64,000 nt of DNA. Origin: Nipponacmea schrenckii. Lineage: Eukaryota > Mollusca > Gastropoda > Lottiidae. The notes below the pieces were generated by a model that was not told where the DNA came from, made no database searches, and saw only the letters and a program-made list of their open reading frames with translations. Both the position numbers and the translations under genes were made by a program. The stretch is from contig CM060202.1 of the NCBI GenBank assembly GCA_030562195.1, positions 21,810,317 through 21,874,316 on the forward strand, given 5' to 3'. Positions 24,201-34,379 of this stretch are shown in pieces. Every line of letters begins with the position of its first letter. Position 1 is the first letter of the stretch.

Positions 24201-27200
24201 TTATAATGCTTATATCATAGTTGAGATCTTACAAGGAAGAAATGACCTTAAAACTTAAGGCAATAATTGTATGAAAATAATTTACCACAACTAGCCTTTG
24301 AAGTACAATTTTCTATTTAATTTATGATTTGGACGTTTGTTTCAAGTTTGGTGGAATATAAACTAGGTCGATGAGAAATAATATAGACGAATAATGTAAT
24401 TATACTTTCGATTTCTAACCGGGTAGATCATAAAACACAACTCATTACGATTAAAACACTGCCGTTTAGGAGGTTTTATAATTGATTATTTTATCATAAA
24501 TATATCCTAGGTTTCTCTGTAGTGGTCAACTTATCAGAACGGTGTATTTAGATATATAACTAAAACGAAAGTAGATGTCCCGCTTTTATTCAATAATATT
24601 TCAGGGAAATGGAGCTTTGCGCCTTATTTTTTCGGAATCTAAAAGGAATGTCGGAGTTTTTCTAAACTTTGTATGTGTATTCGGGACACTGATAGCATCA
24701 ATTTACATCATTCCAAGACTTCTGGGTTTCTAGCAATTTTTCTAAGACTAACTGATTTGATGACGTTACTAACTAAATGCTGCTTATGACATTGTAAGTG
24801 CCGTTATGACAGGAGCATCTTCTATGAAACAATAGGCGACTGACTGAAGATTTGAATGGTGCGAATTTATACTGTCAGAGTTCTCAATACCGATAAACAT
24901 TTGCAGTCACTCGCTTTAAGCTCATTTCCTTGGTATTGGTAATGGGTAATTGACACCGGGTTAATCTAGATATATATGTTACTATGGAAATTGAAATAGT
25001 TCTACTATTTAATCGATTTATCTACTTATAAAAGATACAATTCGAGTGGGGAAAAAGACTGCACTCTAACTTGAGAATTAAGGTATCAAGAACACAAGAT
25101 ATATAGATATAGATATATAGATATACTACTTCTGAATTTATTACAAAATATGCTTCGAAATACACACAGATAACAGGTTACGTTTCGAAACCTAGTATGC
25201 ATTGAATTCATTTAACTTGATGACGTTACCTAAAGTTGTTTTGAAACGTAATATGTATGTCATTGTTTGAAACGTTATTGATGTTATCTGTATTTGTTCC
25301 GAAACGTAGTATGTTATAAACCTATGAGTAGTATATCAAGGTATCGGCTATACCTTTTTCTTCATCATAAGAACAAAATCTCTTCCTTTCCACACTTACA
25401 CAATTGAAATGCCATAAAAAGGGGGAATGGTTGGGCAGGGTCATAATGAAAGGTGTCTCTACCAGTGGAGAAGCTCATAAAAGCCAATAGATTTCCGTTC
25501 AATTATAAACATTTAAAGGGCTTAATGTTCACTTTATAATGAATCCCCTTACAGACCCGAGGGGACATATCACAATGTCTCACCCCCTAAATACGCTGAT
25601 TCTTTGAATCTTTAGCCATTCTGACCTAAGTTCTGACAGATATGGTCCACCATGTTTAATTTGTTTGGAGTGAGTTTCACAACTTAAGTGAGTGGAGTGG
25701 AAATTTACTTTTATTAGAATAAAAATAAAAGAAGAATTTATTCAATAAAAAAAAAGAGCAGTAAAACGCTTAACATTAATTTGCTTATTCAATTACACTT
25801 CTCCGTTATTACTAGTGAAGAAAAATGATAAAGGATATCGATTCTGTATGGACTGCTAGTCCCACAGTTATCCTCAGTCCGTCTATTTACTTCAAAATAT
25901 ATAAATAGTAATAACACTACTCAATTGCTACAACAGATTTTGGCAGGTATATACGACATGATAACTAAAGTGCACGCAATATTTACTATGTGTTAAATAA
26001 AAACGTAATAACCCCAATTACTTACTGTCTTGCCTAAGAGAAATGGAAATTGTCTGTCAAAGATACTGCAGTACCAAAAAAAAGGCACAAAACTGGTGTG
26101 TCAGTCCACATAGATTAAATCAAATGAAATGAATGAAACTTTATGTCATTATAGGTATTGTTAAAACGTTTATTTAATTGGGGATCGGGGACACTGATAC
26201 CATCAAATTTCAGTTTTCGAACTTTTCGGTTTCTGTGGTTCCTGCAATATACACTTATTGCTTATCCGTGAAGTGACTTATGTTAAATAAAAAATTGCGA
26301 TTAGAGAAGTTATTAAACACTTGGTTTAAGTGGAATTGCAGGAACCACAGACGTCTGAATGAGAATTGGAATGGTGAACATTGATGCTATTAATGTCCCT
26401 TATACGCATAAACAATTTAGAAAACTTCTTTACAATTTCTTTAGTACAAAGATCCAAATAAATAAACACCAACGAAGTACATTTAGACAATGACTATTTG
26501 TAAACAAAGTTAAAATTGATTTATTCGCTCGAAGTCTATTTGTAAACCAAGGGAAATAATTTGTTTACATGGTCTACACTGATTGACATATCAATATAAT
26601 GCCGAGATTTATGACGTTGAATTATGATTAATAAGACTAGAACGTGGTTGTAAATCCCCAGTTATTGATTCAATCAAACTGGCCCATCAACAATATCGTT
26701 GTTATTTTTACATCTTATTCCATCAACGTGCATAATCGGATGACTTAAACTACCTTTTTTTGTCTATTTTCTTAAAACCGGGTTGTCTGAGGTTTTTTAG
26801 CCTTTTATGCGTGTTATTGACATATACTTTTTCTTATTTTGACTACGATGTGTACGCTGGTAATTCTAATAAATCCTATCCATTTTGCGTGAATGGTGGA
26901 CATTTCAAACGCTGGTCAGGATATTCAGGATTTTCAATAGAAGTTGATAATCTACTTGTTAAATATTGTGCTCAAACTTGTACTTATGTAAAATGAAATG
27001 AAATAAAGGGAGTTTAAGTTTCAACATTTCTGTACTCTATGGGCTAATGAAGGCGGACGGCGGACTGCGCCATGCAGTGTACAATGAGGAAAATTTTGCT
27101 AGGAACGCAGCATGAACCTACTGTCGAGTGATTTTTAACATGCATAACTGTAGCACACGAAGCCTCGGTTTATTGTCCCATTAGATACAATCTTACAGAA

Positions 27201-28729
27201 ACTACCGAAGATTGTCGAATGGGTAGAACAGTGGCAATAACCTTCTCGTTCGATTCCTAGATCCCAGCAAGCAAATCTATGAAATACACTTGACTTGTCA
27301 AACTACACCATTAATAATATTTTATTCCACTATCGTCTACATTTCATATCGATTGAAGAAATTACATTATAGCTACTCGTTTCTGGTTTCTATTAAATCT
27401 TATTCTATATCATCCAAAATCTCTAGTGTTCTCTTTTATTTCTTCATTCCTGAAATTCGTGAGATATATTTTTCCTTCTGTAACTTTTGATTAAAGTTAA
27501 GTATTGTTTTATATTTAAATATCCTGTTATCTACGTGCATGTTCTTCGTCTCAAAGATGACTAACTTAAAGATAAGGTCTTGAATGTAGCTAGAGAGAAA
27601 TAAACAAAGAACGGCTTTTTACATCAATTTAGATTCACAGTTAAGGTTGATAGTGCTTTCTATCTCTTTCACTGATGTTTTTTTCGTATTATCCGCACCC
27701 ATTTACAGACGAGAACGAACGAATGAGAACGCTTTCAAGGGGACAAGACTAGCACACACCAACAGTTTTTGAACCCACGACCACCATTTGTTCGACAGAT
27801 CAAATGACGTTATCTTCAGTTTCCCTGCTGTATTCAACTTTGCTACAAACATACCCCAAAGGAGTAAGCCAAGGAGCAGGAAAATAGGACCTAAAACTCC
27901 ATTCCATTTCATTTAACAGTCCAAAATACAAAACTTCTCATATCAGTAATTGTTTTGATCGCTAAGTGTCGATGTAGTCAAGCGGGAACAAACAAATCGT
28001 ACTGTTAAATCAAGCACACAATCAATGAAAAGATACAAATTGGAATTTCTTTAGCATCAGAGTTTTTTACTTAACTGGTTAAAATTTAGAGCTTAGAAAT
28101 AACTCATTCCTTCATTTCTATTTTAAAACACTGTCTATTGATCAATTCGCTCTAAATATAGTATTCTATTGGAACATCAACTGAATAAAGTTACAAAATT
28201 ACAAAGATGGATTCTTTCCTTTTTTGTATTATGAGGTTAACGTACCTCATCACTTACGATCTTAATTAATCCCTCTTTTAGTCGTATTCACTTAAAGTTG
28301 ATCGTGCTTATTACATGTCATGTGTTTTCTGTAGTCAGAATGAGACTAGAACATACCAAACTATCATGTCTCACTAGCTAACGGATTGTTTGGCACAATG
28401 ATAGTTTTCAGTATACTGAATGAGAATAGAGTATACTAAACTATCGTTTCTAACTAGCTAGTAGATTGTTTGGTACAATGACAGTTTTTTGTGGTCAGAA
28501 TGAAACTAGAACATAGCAAACTATCGTGTCAAACTAGCTAGTAGAATGGTCAGAATGAGACTAGAGCACAACGACTCATCGAGGTCAATGTGTTTAGTAC
28601 CTTGATCATGAACAAGGAGAAGACTTACCGTTTAGTAGAGTAGGTCTTGACTACACCAGACTGGCTTGTGACAGGTGGGGTCGCCACCAGAGCAAGGATC
28701 CAGATAGCATGATATAGAACGACCGCCAT
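18044..28729 (-). CDS. Cys-loop ligand-gated anion channel subunit (GlyR/GluCl-like), complete
   Basis: Eight minus-strand exons join in phase into 1293 nt (430 aa): 28729-28629, 23039-22966, 22383-22316, 21233-21010, 20818-20736, 20301-20161, 18924-18527 and 18247-18044. The chain has a signal peptide (about residues 1-23), an extracellular domain with the 13-residue Cys loop (C163-C177), the second disulfide typical of glycine and glutamate-gated chloride channels (C223-C235), M1 about 247-270, M2 with P276-G277-R278, M3 about 308-333, a short M3-M4 loop and M4 about 400-418. The PGR at the M2 entrance predicts anion selectivity. The subunit should sit in the plasma membrane as part of a pentamer. 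Several agonist-binding residues differ from glycine receptors (E90, H227), so the ligand is unknown. Start: ATG 28729 is followed directly by the signal peptide and has A at -3 and G at +4. Confidence 0.93.
18340..18400. repeat. Fragment of the 39-bp foldback family
   Basis: TATTTCACAATGTCAAGATG with TTACAAACTT, then GTCAAGGTACAAGACGGAGTTG, match the family unit and its inverted half side by side. It lies in the last intron of the receptor gene. Confidence 0.5.
18527..18924 (-). CDS. Receptor exon 7 (loop C, M1-M3)
   Basis: This 398-nt exon starts in phase 1 after TTTACATTGCAG. It encodes [15 protein letters not shown]1, the M2 segment ([20 protein letters not shown]), [16 protein letters not shown]3 and the start of the M3-M4 loop, and ends at GAG/GTAAGT. 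Confidence 0.93.
19010..19865. other. Low-complexity stretch, suspect consensus quality
   Basis: It is dense in A, T, C and G homopolymer runs of 4-9 bases and words such as AAAATTT, CCCC and GGGG, unlike the flanking intron. It may be real low-complexity DNA or poorly polished sequence. The 95-codon open frame inside it (19380-19667) has no coding character. Confidence 0.5.
19865..20095 (+). mobile_element. SINE-like dispersed repeat
   Basis: It has the same word order as 32940-33180: GAGTCATCTTTACTC, AGTCGACC, AAAAGATCAGTGCCAA, GTTTGGCCAAAG, GCTGGAAGAAAGAATC, TGTGAACGTAA, TTGTTATCCTTGTAAAGAAT, and a T-rich end. It is intronic in the receptor gene. Confidence 0.6.
20161..20301 (-). CDS. Receptor exon 6 (loop B/F, first loop-C Cys)
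   Basis: This 141-nt exon encodes [13 protein letters not shown] to [14 protein letters not shown] in loop B is retained across the junction with exon 5, and C223 is the first cysteine of the second disulfide. Confidence 0.88.
20395..20700. repeat. Foldback-family copy with core
   Basis: Core words seen are GGCTCTGATTGTCTGTATTC, GCCAGTGTATGG and GTCCGATCAAAGCTCTG, followed by three diverged units with AAGGTATAAGACG and GGTGA(C/T)(A/T)ATTG. Confidence 0.55.
20736..20818 (-). CDS. Receptor exon 5 (Cys loop)
   Basis: This 83-nt exon encodes [20 protein letters not shown] and CALQMES. The acceptor TTTTCTTTCTTCCAG at 20819 was chosen over an AG at 20927, because only the former restores the conserved spacing from FYAR to LSLT. 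The open frame extends further upstream but that part is intron. Confidence 0.9.
21010..21233 (-). CDS. Receptor exon 4 (loops D, A, E)
   Basis: This 224-nt exon begins [12 protein letters not shown] and includes the [11 protein letters not shown] segment and [16 protein letters not shown]. The loop-D position of the carboxylate-binding arginine in glycine and glutamate channels is occupied by Glu (E90). Confidence 0.9.
21925..22240 (+). mobile_element. tRNA-derived SINE-like element
   Basis: GCCGAATTGGCTCAGTGAG gives an A-box-like word and GGTCCTGGGTTCAAAGG a B-box-like word about 35 nt later, the arrangement of a tRNA-related SINE head. The 3' part (22165-22235) is the minus-strand form of the repeat amplified at 15480-15900. 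It lies in receptor intron 3. Confidence 0.5.
22316..22383 (-). CDS. Receptor exon 3
   Basis: This 68-nt exon encodes [20 protein letters not shown] and AM, the family's first beta strand (CNIFINSFGSIAET-like). It lies between CTAATTTTAG and GTGAGT. The 68-nt size is characteristic of this position in Cys-loop genes. Confidence 0.88.
22966..23039 (-). CDS. Receptor exon 2
   Basis: This 74-nt exon encodes [20 protein letters not shown] and NFDE, the N-terminal helix region before the first beta strand. The acceptor is TATTTTCAG and the donor GTAGGT. Confidence 0.85.
23160..23345. mobile_element. Copy of the MITE-like family typified at 26186-26400
   Basis: It begins GGCAACACTAATAGCATCAA and ends with AAGGTGGAATTGCAGGATGCG, the two diverged inverted ends of the 26.2-kb element. 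The interior is AT-rich. Confidence 0.45.
23346..26185. other. Receptor intron 1, AT-rich, no gene seen
   Basis: This is part of the roughly 5.6-kb first intron. It contains repeated words around AAGCTT, GAGCTT and TTAAGCTT (23750-24170) and a MITE-family end at about 24680-24740. No exon-like frame was recognised. Confidence 0.5.
26186..26405. mobile_element. MITE-like element with long inverted ends
   Basis: The left end reads GGGACACTGATACCATCAAA ... TTTCTGTGGTTCCTGCAAT. The right end is its diverged reverse complement (ATTGCAGGAACCACAGACG ... GATGCTATTAATGTCCC). The arms are about 65 bp. Further ends occur near 23160, 24680, 48290 and 63560. Confidence 0.65.
27610..27920 (-). mobile_element. 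SINE-like repeat joined to the 15.5-kb family
   Basis: The minus-strand tail (TTCACAGTTAAGG with GATAGTGCTTTC on plus) is that of the SINE-like family. The upstream part ends in the GGACCTAAAACTCCATTCCA word of the family amplified at 15480-15900. The 69-codon open frame here is a by-product. Confidence 0.5.
28318..28590 (+). repeat. Tandem repeat related to the 52-kb array, inverted
   Basis: About three units contain CAGAATGAGACTAGAACATA, CAAACTATCGTGTC and AACTAGCTAGTAGATTGTTT. The last words are the reverse complement of the unit amplified at 52045-53180. A related piece lies at about 32215-32360. Confidence 0.7.
28629..28729 (-). CDS. Receptor exon 1 (signal peptide)
   Basis: It encodes [19 protein letters not shown] and the start of the mature chain. 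It ends CG/GTAAGT in phase 2, which joins to the A at 23039 to complete Arg. A leader ORF continues upstream in frame, but an acceptor (CTATTGCAG) at 28799 shows that the sequence between 28798 and 28730 is 5' UTR. Confidence 0.85.
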
Positions 28730-28798
28730 TTTGTTTAAATTGATACTTTCATGTTGGTTGTTGGTAACGTCTGAGGTTCTGCTAACCAGGTTCCATTC
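28730..28798 (-). other. Receptor 5' UTR segment with short uORF
   Basis: The minus-strand acceptor ATTTCTATTGCAG ends at 28799, so the first coding exon starts at 28798 with 69 nt of leader. An ATG four bases into it opens a five-codon frame (ATGGAACCTGGTTAG) before the main start. An upstream noncoding exon is therefore expected. Confidence 0.55.
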
Positions 28799-29869
28799 CT
28801 GCAATAGAAATGTTTTTATAACACTTGATAACCTTGTACTGTAATCTGAAAAGAGAAGCCTTTTTGTAAGTGGCATCTGGTAAAAAGGCGTTGCTTCTTT
28901 CTTTTTTTGCACAAGCTCTCTGCTTAGGATGACAATGCTCATCCGAAAATACCCCCCCCCCTACCACCACCTTCTTGATGTATATCCTTGTCATCGATAA
29001 TTGAACAATCGAGGAAATATTTAGACTGATATTCCGAAAATACGCCGATTTTTGTTCAAAGGAAAATCCGCAATATCTACGTAATGTTTTTCTTAATATA
29101 TATATGAGTTTCAACTGGTTCTTCTCCCCTGGTGTCACGTGATTAAATTACAAAGATTAAATAAATGTGTATTTTCACCATAAACATTTCAAAAGTAATT
29201 TTATAAAATCTACTCTTCTCGTGTTGAAATCCCGTGTGAATGTCATCTTATCTTTAAAACTTCCAGCGTTTATTTTATTTAACGAAGATAAACTAGCTAT
29301 ATTTGTTATAAATTTACTTTTCACTTTCATTTAAAAATAATGACTAAGTAATTTATAACAAATTGCAGAAGAAGCTGAACCAGATGTAAAGTGGAACGCA
29401 ATGAATAAATAATCGAGAAAAGATAAATGACAAAAGGTTTGGCCAAGGAATAGTTTGCAGAAGATATCCTTTAAGATTTGTTTCCCGTTTGTATTTGATC
29501 AAATATGAACCTGTCACCCTCATCCTACCCCTAAGTCACACGTTGAAAGTGGGTTGTTATTGTGTCAGCGGTAGTAAAAAAAAACCACAAGGGAGCTTAA
29601 ATCTAATCTAAATGCATTTGTCAGAAATAAAACTCACTACAGTTTGTCTATCTATTATAACAATTGTCTTTCGAACATTCAACTTTTGGCATAATAAAAC
29701 AACTTCCGGTAAAGCAGAGAACAGCTGCAATCTTATCTAATTCTATAAACGAGTTGATGTTAATATATAAATAGAATTAGATCACACAATTACAACAACA
29801 TCTTCACTGCTGATTAATTAATGAGATACTACCTCTTAGAATAGATCTACAATTTGAATTCTTAAACTT

Positions 29870-30445
29870 AGTCAATAAGAGTATATATTCATCAGTTAGA
29901 CTTACCAGGTACCATGACTAAAGAATAGAATCTCTATATAACATGATATATCTATTAAACTTGGTCAATAAGAGTGTACATTCATCAGTTAGACTTACCA
30001 GGTATCATGACTAAAGAATAGAATCTCTATATAACACTATATATCTATTAAACTTGGTCAATAAGAGTATATATTCATCAGTTAGACTTACCAGGTGTCA
30101 TGACTAAAGAATAGAATCTCTATATAACATTATATATCTATTAAACTAAGTAATTATTGAAAAAAACTTCTAACTTAAACTTGGTCAATAAGAGTATATA
30201 TTCATCAGTTAGATTTACCAGGTACCATGACAAAAGAATATAATCTCTATATAACATGATATATCTATTAAACTAAGTAATTATTGAAAAAAACTTCTAA
30301 CACTTACCAGGTGTCATGCCTAAAGAATAGAGTCTCTATATAACATGATATATCTATTAAACTAAGTAATTATTGAAAAACACGTCTAACTTAAACTTGG
30401 CCAATAAGAGTATATATTTACCAATAAGACTTACCAGGTACTATC
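29870..30445 (-). repeat. Roughly 95-125 bp tandem repeat carrying splice-donor-like sites
   Basis: About six units contain CTTGGTCAATAAGAGTATAT, TCATCAGTTAGACTTACCAG, CATGACTAAAGAATAGAATC and ATATATCTATTAAACT. On the minus strand each unit contains TATTCTTTAG, a short segment with ATG, then CCTGGTAAGT, i.e. a donor consensus. The array lies about 1.1-1.7 kb upstream of the receptor's coding exon 1. A single related copy is at 51725-51785. Confidence 0.85.
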
Positions 30446-31164
30446 TAACTGGGATGTATTGCTTTAGATGCATATAGACGATATTGTTATATATCCTTAC
30501 GTGAACTTTCTTCTTCTAAACAGCAAGTTGGTTACAACAAATGATCTAGTCTACACAAGATTTAAAAGAACATTATTCTACTTTCCAATATACATCTAGT
30601 TGTATTAGTTATATCTAGATATACTCCAGTGCATCAAGTTTCCATAAGATGTTATGAAACGATTAAAATATTACCAGTAGATTTCTCCGATGGGACGATA
30701 ACGCTAACTGGTTAATTTCTAGAATTTGTTACTAAGGTGATCACGCGCCGTGGATATCGATATATGTGTATATAGAAATTCCGATATTCATAAAGATTCA
30801 CATACTTACAATGATATACACTCGACCCAGTCCAATCGACAGGAATTAATTAGAGCTAGGGCTAAGAATTGTACCGAGGTGGTGCGAGTTGGCCTCACTC
30901 GGGGAGAGACGAACTTTATGCCCCCTTTTCTGACATTTCACAAAACCTCTTCATTTCCATTCTTATATACAGTGAAACTCTTCCAAACCGACCGGCTGTC
31001 TGACCCGTTGTTAATTCTAGTTTACCAGAAGAAAGTTTATTAAAAGGGTATAAAAAATATGATAATAAAATTTCCAAACCATTGGCACCATGTTTAAAGT
31101 GATATCCCCCTCAAAATGGACATAGAATCTAAGTTCTCAAAAATGGTTAATAAAGAGATAAACA

Positions 31165-31322
31165 CTTTCTGTTTTAGATTTAGAGGGGGTTTATTCGATA
31201 TTTAACCATGCTTGAAATCATTAGATCCCGAGACCGCTTGCGCTTGCGGTCGAGGGTCTCTAATGGTATATTCAAGCATGGTTAAATATCGAATAAACCC
31301 CCTCTATATCTAAAACAGAAAG
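31165..31322. repeat. Long near-perfect palindrome
   Basis: The left arm reads CTTTCTGTTTTAGATTTAGA ... AGACCGC. The right arm returns GCGGTCGAGGGTCTC ... TCTAAAACAGAAAG. The arms are about 75 bp with few mismatches around a short GC-rich centre (TTGCGCTT). It would form a cruciform or hairpin, and a MITE is the simplest reading. Confidence 0.85.
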
Positions 31323-32600
31323 TCGTTTATCGGAATTGTACCACAAATTGTGATTATTTTTTCCGGACTCTTTTGTATGGATAATTTAGACATGGGTTAT
31401 TCGGTTTTTATGACGTTAGGTGCAGTATGACGCACATAACAACAAACTGCACGTGCGCTATCGAATGAAAAAGAAGACATCCTTTTTATCATTAACATTA
31501 ACAAGATTTGTAACTAGTTCGCTGAAATTAATACGCCAAATTGCAAAGACATGATGTCAAATTGCTATTAAACCCCATGTATTTCGACCAATCAGAACTC
31601 AGAATTTTTGTTATTTGTGGTACAATATGAGTATATATTTATCAGTAAAATTACTTGTTATCAGAAAGTGATAAATCTGAAAAAACTAAGTCATTTTTTA
31701 AAATGCTTTATCAATTTTTTAAGCGTTTTTCAATAATTACTAAGCTTTTTTGGATTTATCGGATTATATAAGGATTCTGTTATATTATTTATGGCAGCAA
31801 AATACTTTTATTATACTGTTATTAGTTAGTTTAAAATTTCTAAACCTTCTGTTCATTCTATGACGCAGTATTTCTTTCAAGAACACAGTTAGGCGAATCG
31901 TTGTTGGAATGGATTAAGAAAATCTATATCCGTATCGGGAGTATATTGAAATGTAGACGGTTCCTTTGGGGATGAAACACCACGACGGAGGGTCTATATA
32001 CAGGCATAATTTGACCAGTTTGGAATTGTAAGAGTTTTACTTTCTGTCACACATCATAAATCAATTTGTCAAATAACACGACGGTTTCATTTCTAATAAT
32101 TACCTTGAATTAGAAACGTCGTTAATCATGTGACCTACTGGAGCGCCCTCTGTTAAGTAGTGATATGACAAGTTGAATTGTACGATATACAGTTCAATCG
32201 ACGGTTTATACGAGAATGAAACAGTCTCGTATTATTTGCAATGACAATTTTCTGTGGTACGAATGGGACCACAGAATATAACTGGTCACAGAATGGGACC
32301 AGACGTTGCAAACTATCGTGTCTAATTAGCCAATAGAGCGCAGGTAATGAGATAACAAAGACCATACTTAGTTATGTAATATTGATAGAATCTGTATTAC
32401 AGAATCACAAAGAAAATTGATAAAACATTTTTAAATATAGTTATCTAAAATATCGGTTTATTCAAGTATCAAATCGACAGATTTCTTTCTCTTTATGTTA
32501 TTGTCATTATGTAACAGAAATAAAAATTTCTAAATTTATTCTAATTAGTTTTAATAATTTATGTGTTTTTCTTTTAATTTCTTATTTTTATATATTTAAT
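31323..32600. other. Intergenic stretch without a recognised gene
   Basis: AT-rich, with no coding-like frame. A diverged relative of the 28.3-kb repeat sits at about 32215-32360 (GACCACAGAAT, CAAACTATCGTGTCTAATTA). Confidence 0.4.
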
Positions 32601-32610
32601 GATCTAATTA

Positions 32611-32724
32611 ATGAAGACATTTCTTCTTTCTTTTTCAATTGTTTGTCTGGGGATCAACAACGCAGAAATAACAAACACGAACGTAGTTTACGACCATTTT
32701 GAATCTCTACTTCGACATAATTAG
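32611..32724 (+). CDS. Candidate 37-aa secreted peptide or signal-peptide exon
   Basis: The ATG at 32611 opens MKTFLLSFSIVCLGINNA, a textbook signal peptide, followed by about 19 polar residues and TAG. A TATA-like AT-rich stretch lies just upstream. A possible donor at 32683 (GTAGTT, phase 0) would not join in frame to the PAN exon at 41427, which needs phase 1. I cannot link it to a gene, and it could be chance. Confidence 0.25.
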   Translation: MKTFLLSFSIVCLGINNAEITNTNVVYDHFESLLRHN

Positions 32725-32939
32725 TCGAATTTTAAAAAGGCTTCAATATTTCATCCGTGTTTATTTCCATTACGGATTGAATAAGGACTATTTATGAGGA
32801 TGATTGAATGATGAGTATGATATACAAAAAGAGTGATATAATTTTTGGTTGTCACAATGGTACATGATTTTATGAACAAATACGAATAAAAAATTTTGCT
32901 ATTTTAATGTTCTATTATTATTGATAAATTAGATAAACA

Positions 32940-33180
32940 ATCGTTCTCCCGTGGAGTTCTAATCTCGACCGGGGTTTGAAAGTCCGATAACCTTGAATAA
33001 GTCATCTTCACTCCTTATTCCAGTCGATCTAGTTGTAAATGGGTCCGGAATATCTGGGAAGATCAATACCAAGAGGTTTGGCCAAAGCTGGTAGAAAGAA
33101 TCCTTGTCACGGAGGACTTGTGAACCTAAGTTGTTATCTTTGTAAAATATAGTTTATCTTTTTCTTTCTTTTCATAACTT
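32940..33180 (+). mobile_element. SINE-like dispersed repeat
   Basis: It contains AAGTCATCTTCACTCCTTAT, CCAGTCGATC, GATCAATACCAAGAGG, TTTGGCCAAAGC, AGAAAGAATCCTTG, TGTGAACCTAAG and TTGTTATCTTTGTAAA, then a T-rich tail. The word order is shared with the copies at 6960-7260, 19865-20095 and 27610-27760. Confidence 0.6.
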
Positions 33181-34379
33181 TCATCTATTTTACCCTGTTT
33201 AAATTTAGCATATAAACCAAGTTGTAAGGACCTATGTCATAAGATAATATACAGCTCCACTTCTTTGTAGCACACAGAAGCTTTCGAACTTAAAAATGGA
33301 CACACTTCATCGACTCTTGTCAGCTATATAAAGTTTTAGCAACTATAGTCTTACATCGATTTCTTGCAACTCCAGTCAACATCTAGACTTCTTGGGATTC
33401 AAGTCGATGGTAATTTCAAAACTGCTGTGAACATTGCCATTTCTTCAGTTGAAGTCGACGTGGTCATACCCGAACTGCTTTCAACATTGGGACAATTACG
33501 CATCAACAAGAAGATTCGCGTACCAAGACGACTGTAAATCTGTGGCGATCTTACTGGTCAGGAGGGGGTAATTGGAACCTGACTGTGCCCTAAAGATGTG
33601 TTTACGTGTATTATTTGTACATATTCTTTTAGTTTGGTCTTTTCTCTTTGGTGAGTAGAATAGTATTTATAGGTTGGTCAATAACCAACAAAATATAAAT
33701 TGATAATTTATAAAAAGTAATAAAAAATGTGAAATAAATTTTAAAAAAAGAATAATTATATTGTAAAAAATATATTTACCATATTTTGTGTTCGTAAATA
33801 ATATAAAATGGCTAAATCAAAAAATAAAACTAATTTCATATACATGGAATCAATGTTAGACAAAACTTTCTTTTTCCAAAAGTAAAATGTATGGTAATAC
33901 CATTTTCAATTATTATTGAATCAATTTCTTTTTTAAAAAGTAAGATGTATGGTAATAGGAGGAGTTTCCCAGTCAGTAAGAGCCACGATTAGACAAACAT
34001 TTACCGTTAAAGTCACTGATATCATGCTGAATATCACTATTTATATAACAGTGTTATAACATCACTTACTTTGCAATATGTCAATTGTTCTTAAAAAGGA
34101 CCAAATCAATCAAATGGTTGTCAGTTAAAATCGATAGTTAAAATAAAGAATTCTTTCAGATCGATTTTAAAGGACAAGGACTGCAGTGATTATTGTTAAA
34201 AACAGATATAATCGTATCAATATTATTCAATTGGGTTAATTACGTGTTCGCCGAGCTGAAGGTCCAGGGTTAATACTGAGTGCCCAAGAGGGCGTTAATT
34301 ACCAGTTGCAATATAATAGGTGGCATAACTTTAATTATTTTTAAATATTGGAAAGAATATTAAAATAATCCTTTTTCAA

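Noticed and set aside
26760..26996. 78-codon frame with hydrophobic start and several cysteines, antisense in receptor intron 1
   Set aside because: It resembles a small secreted protein, but its only start is TTG with a stop just upstream and no acceptor was convincing.
27183..27300. tRNA-like words (GTCGAATGGGTAGAACAG, CGTTCGATTCCTAG)
   Set aside because: The B-box-like word is fair, but the A box is poor and no cloverleaf could be drawn; at most a SINE relic.
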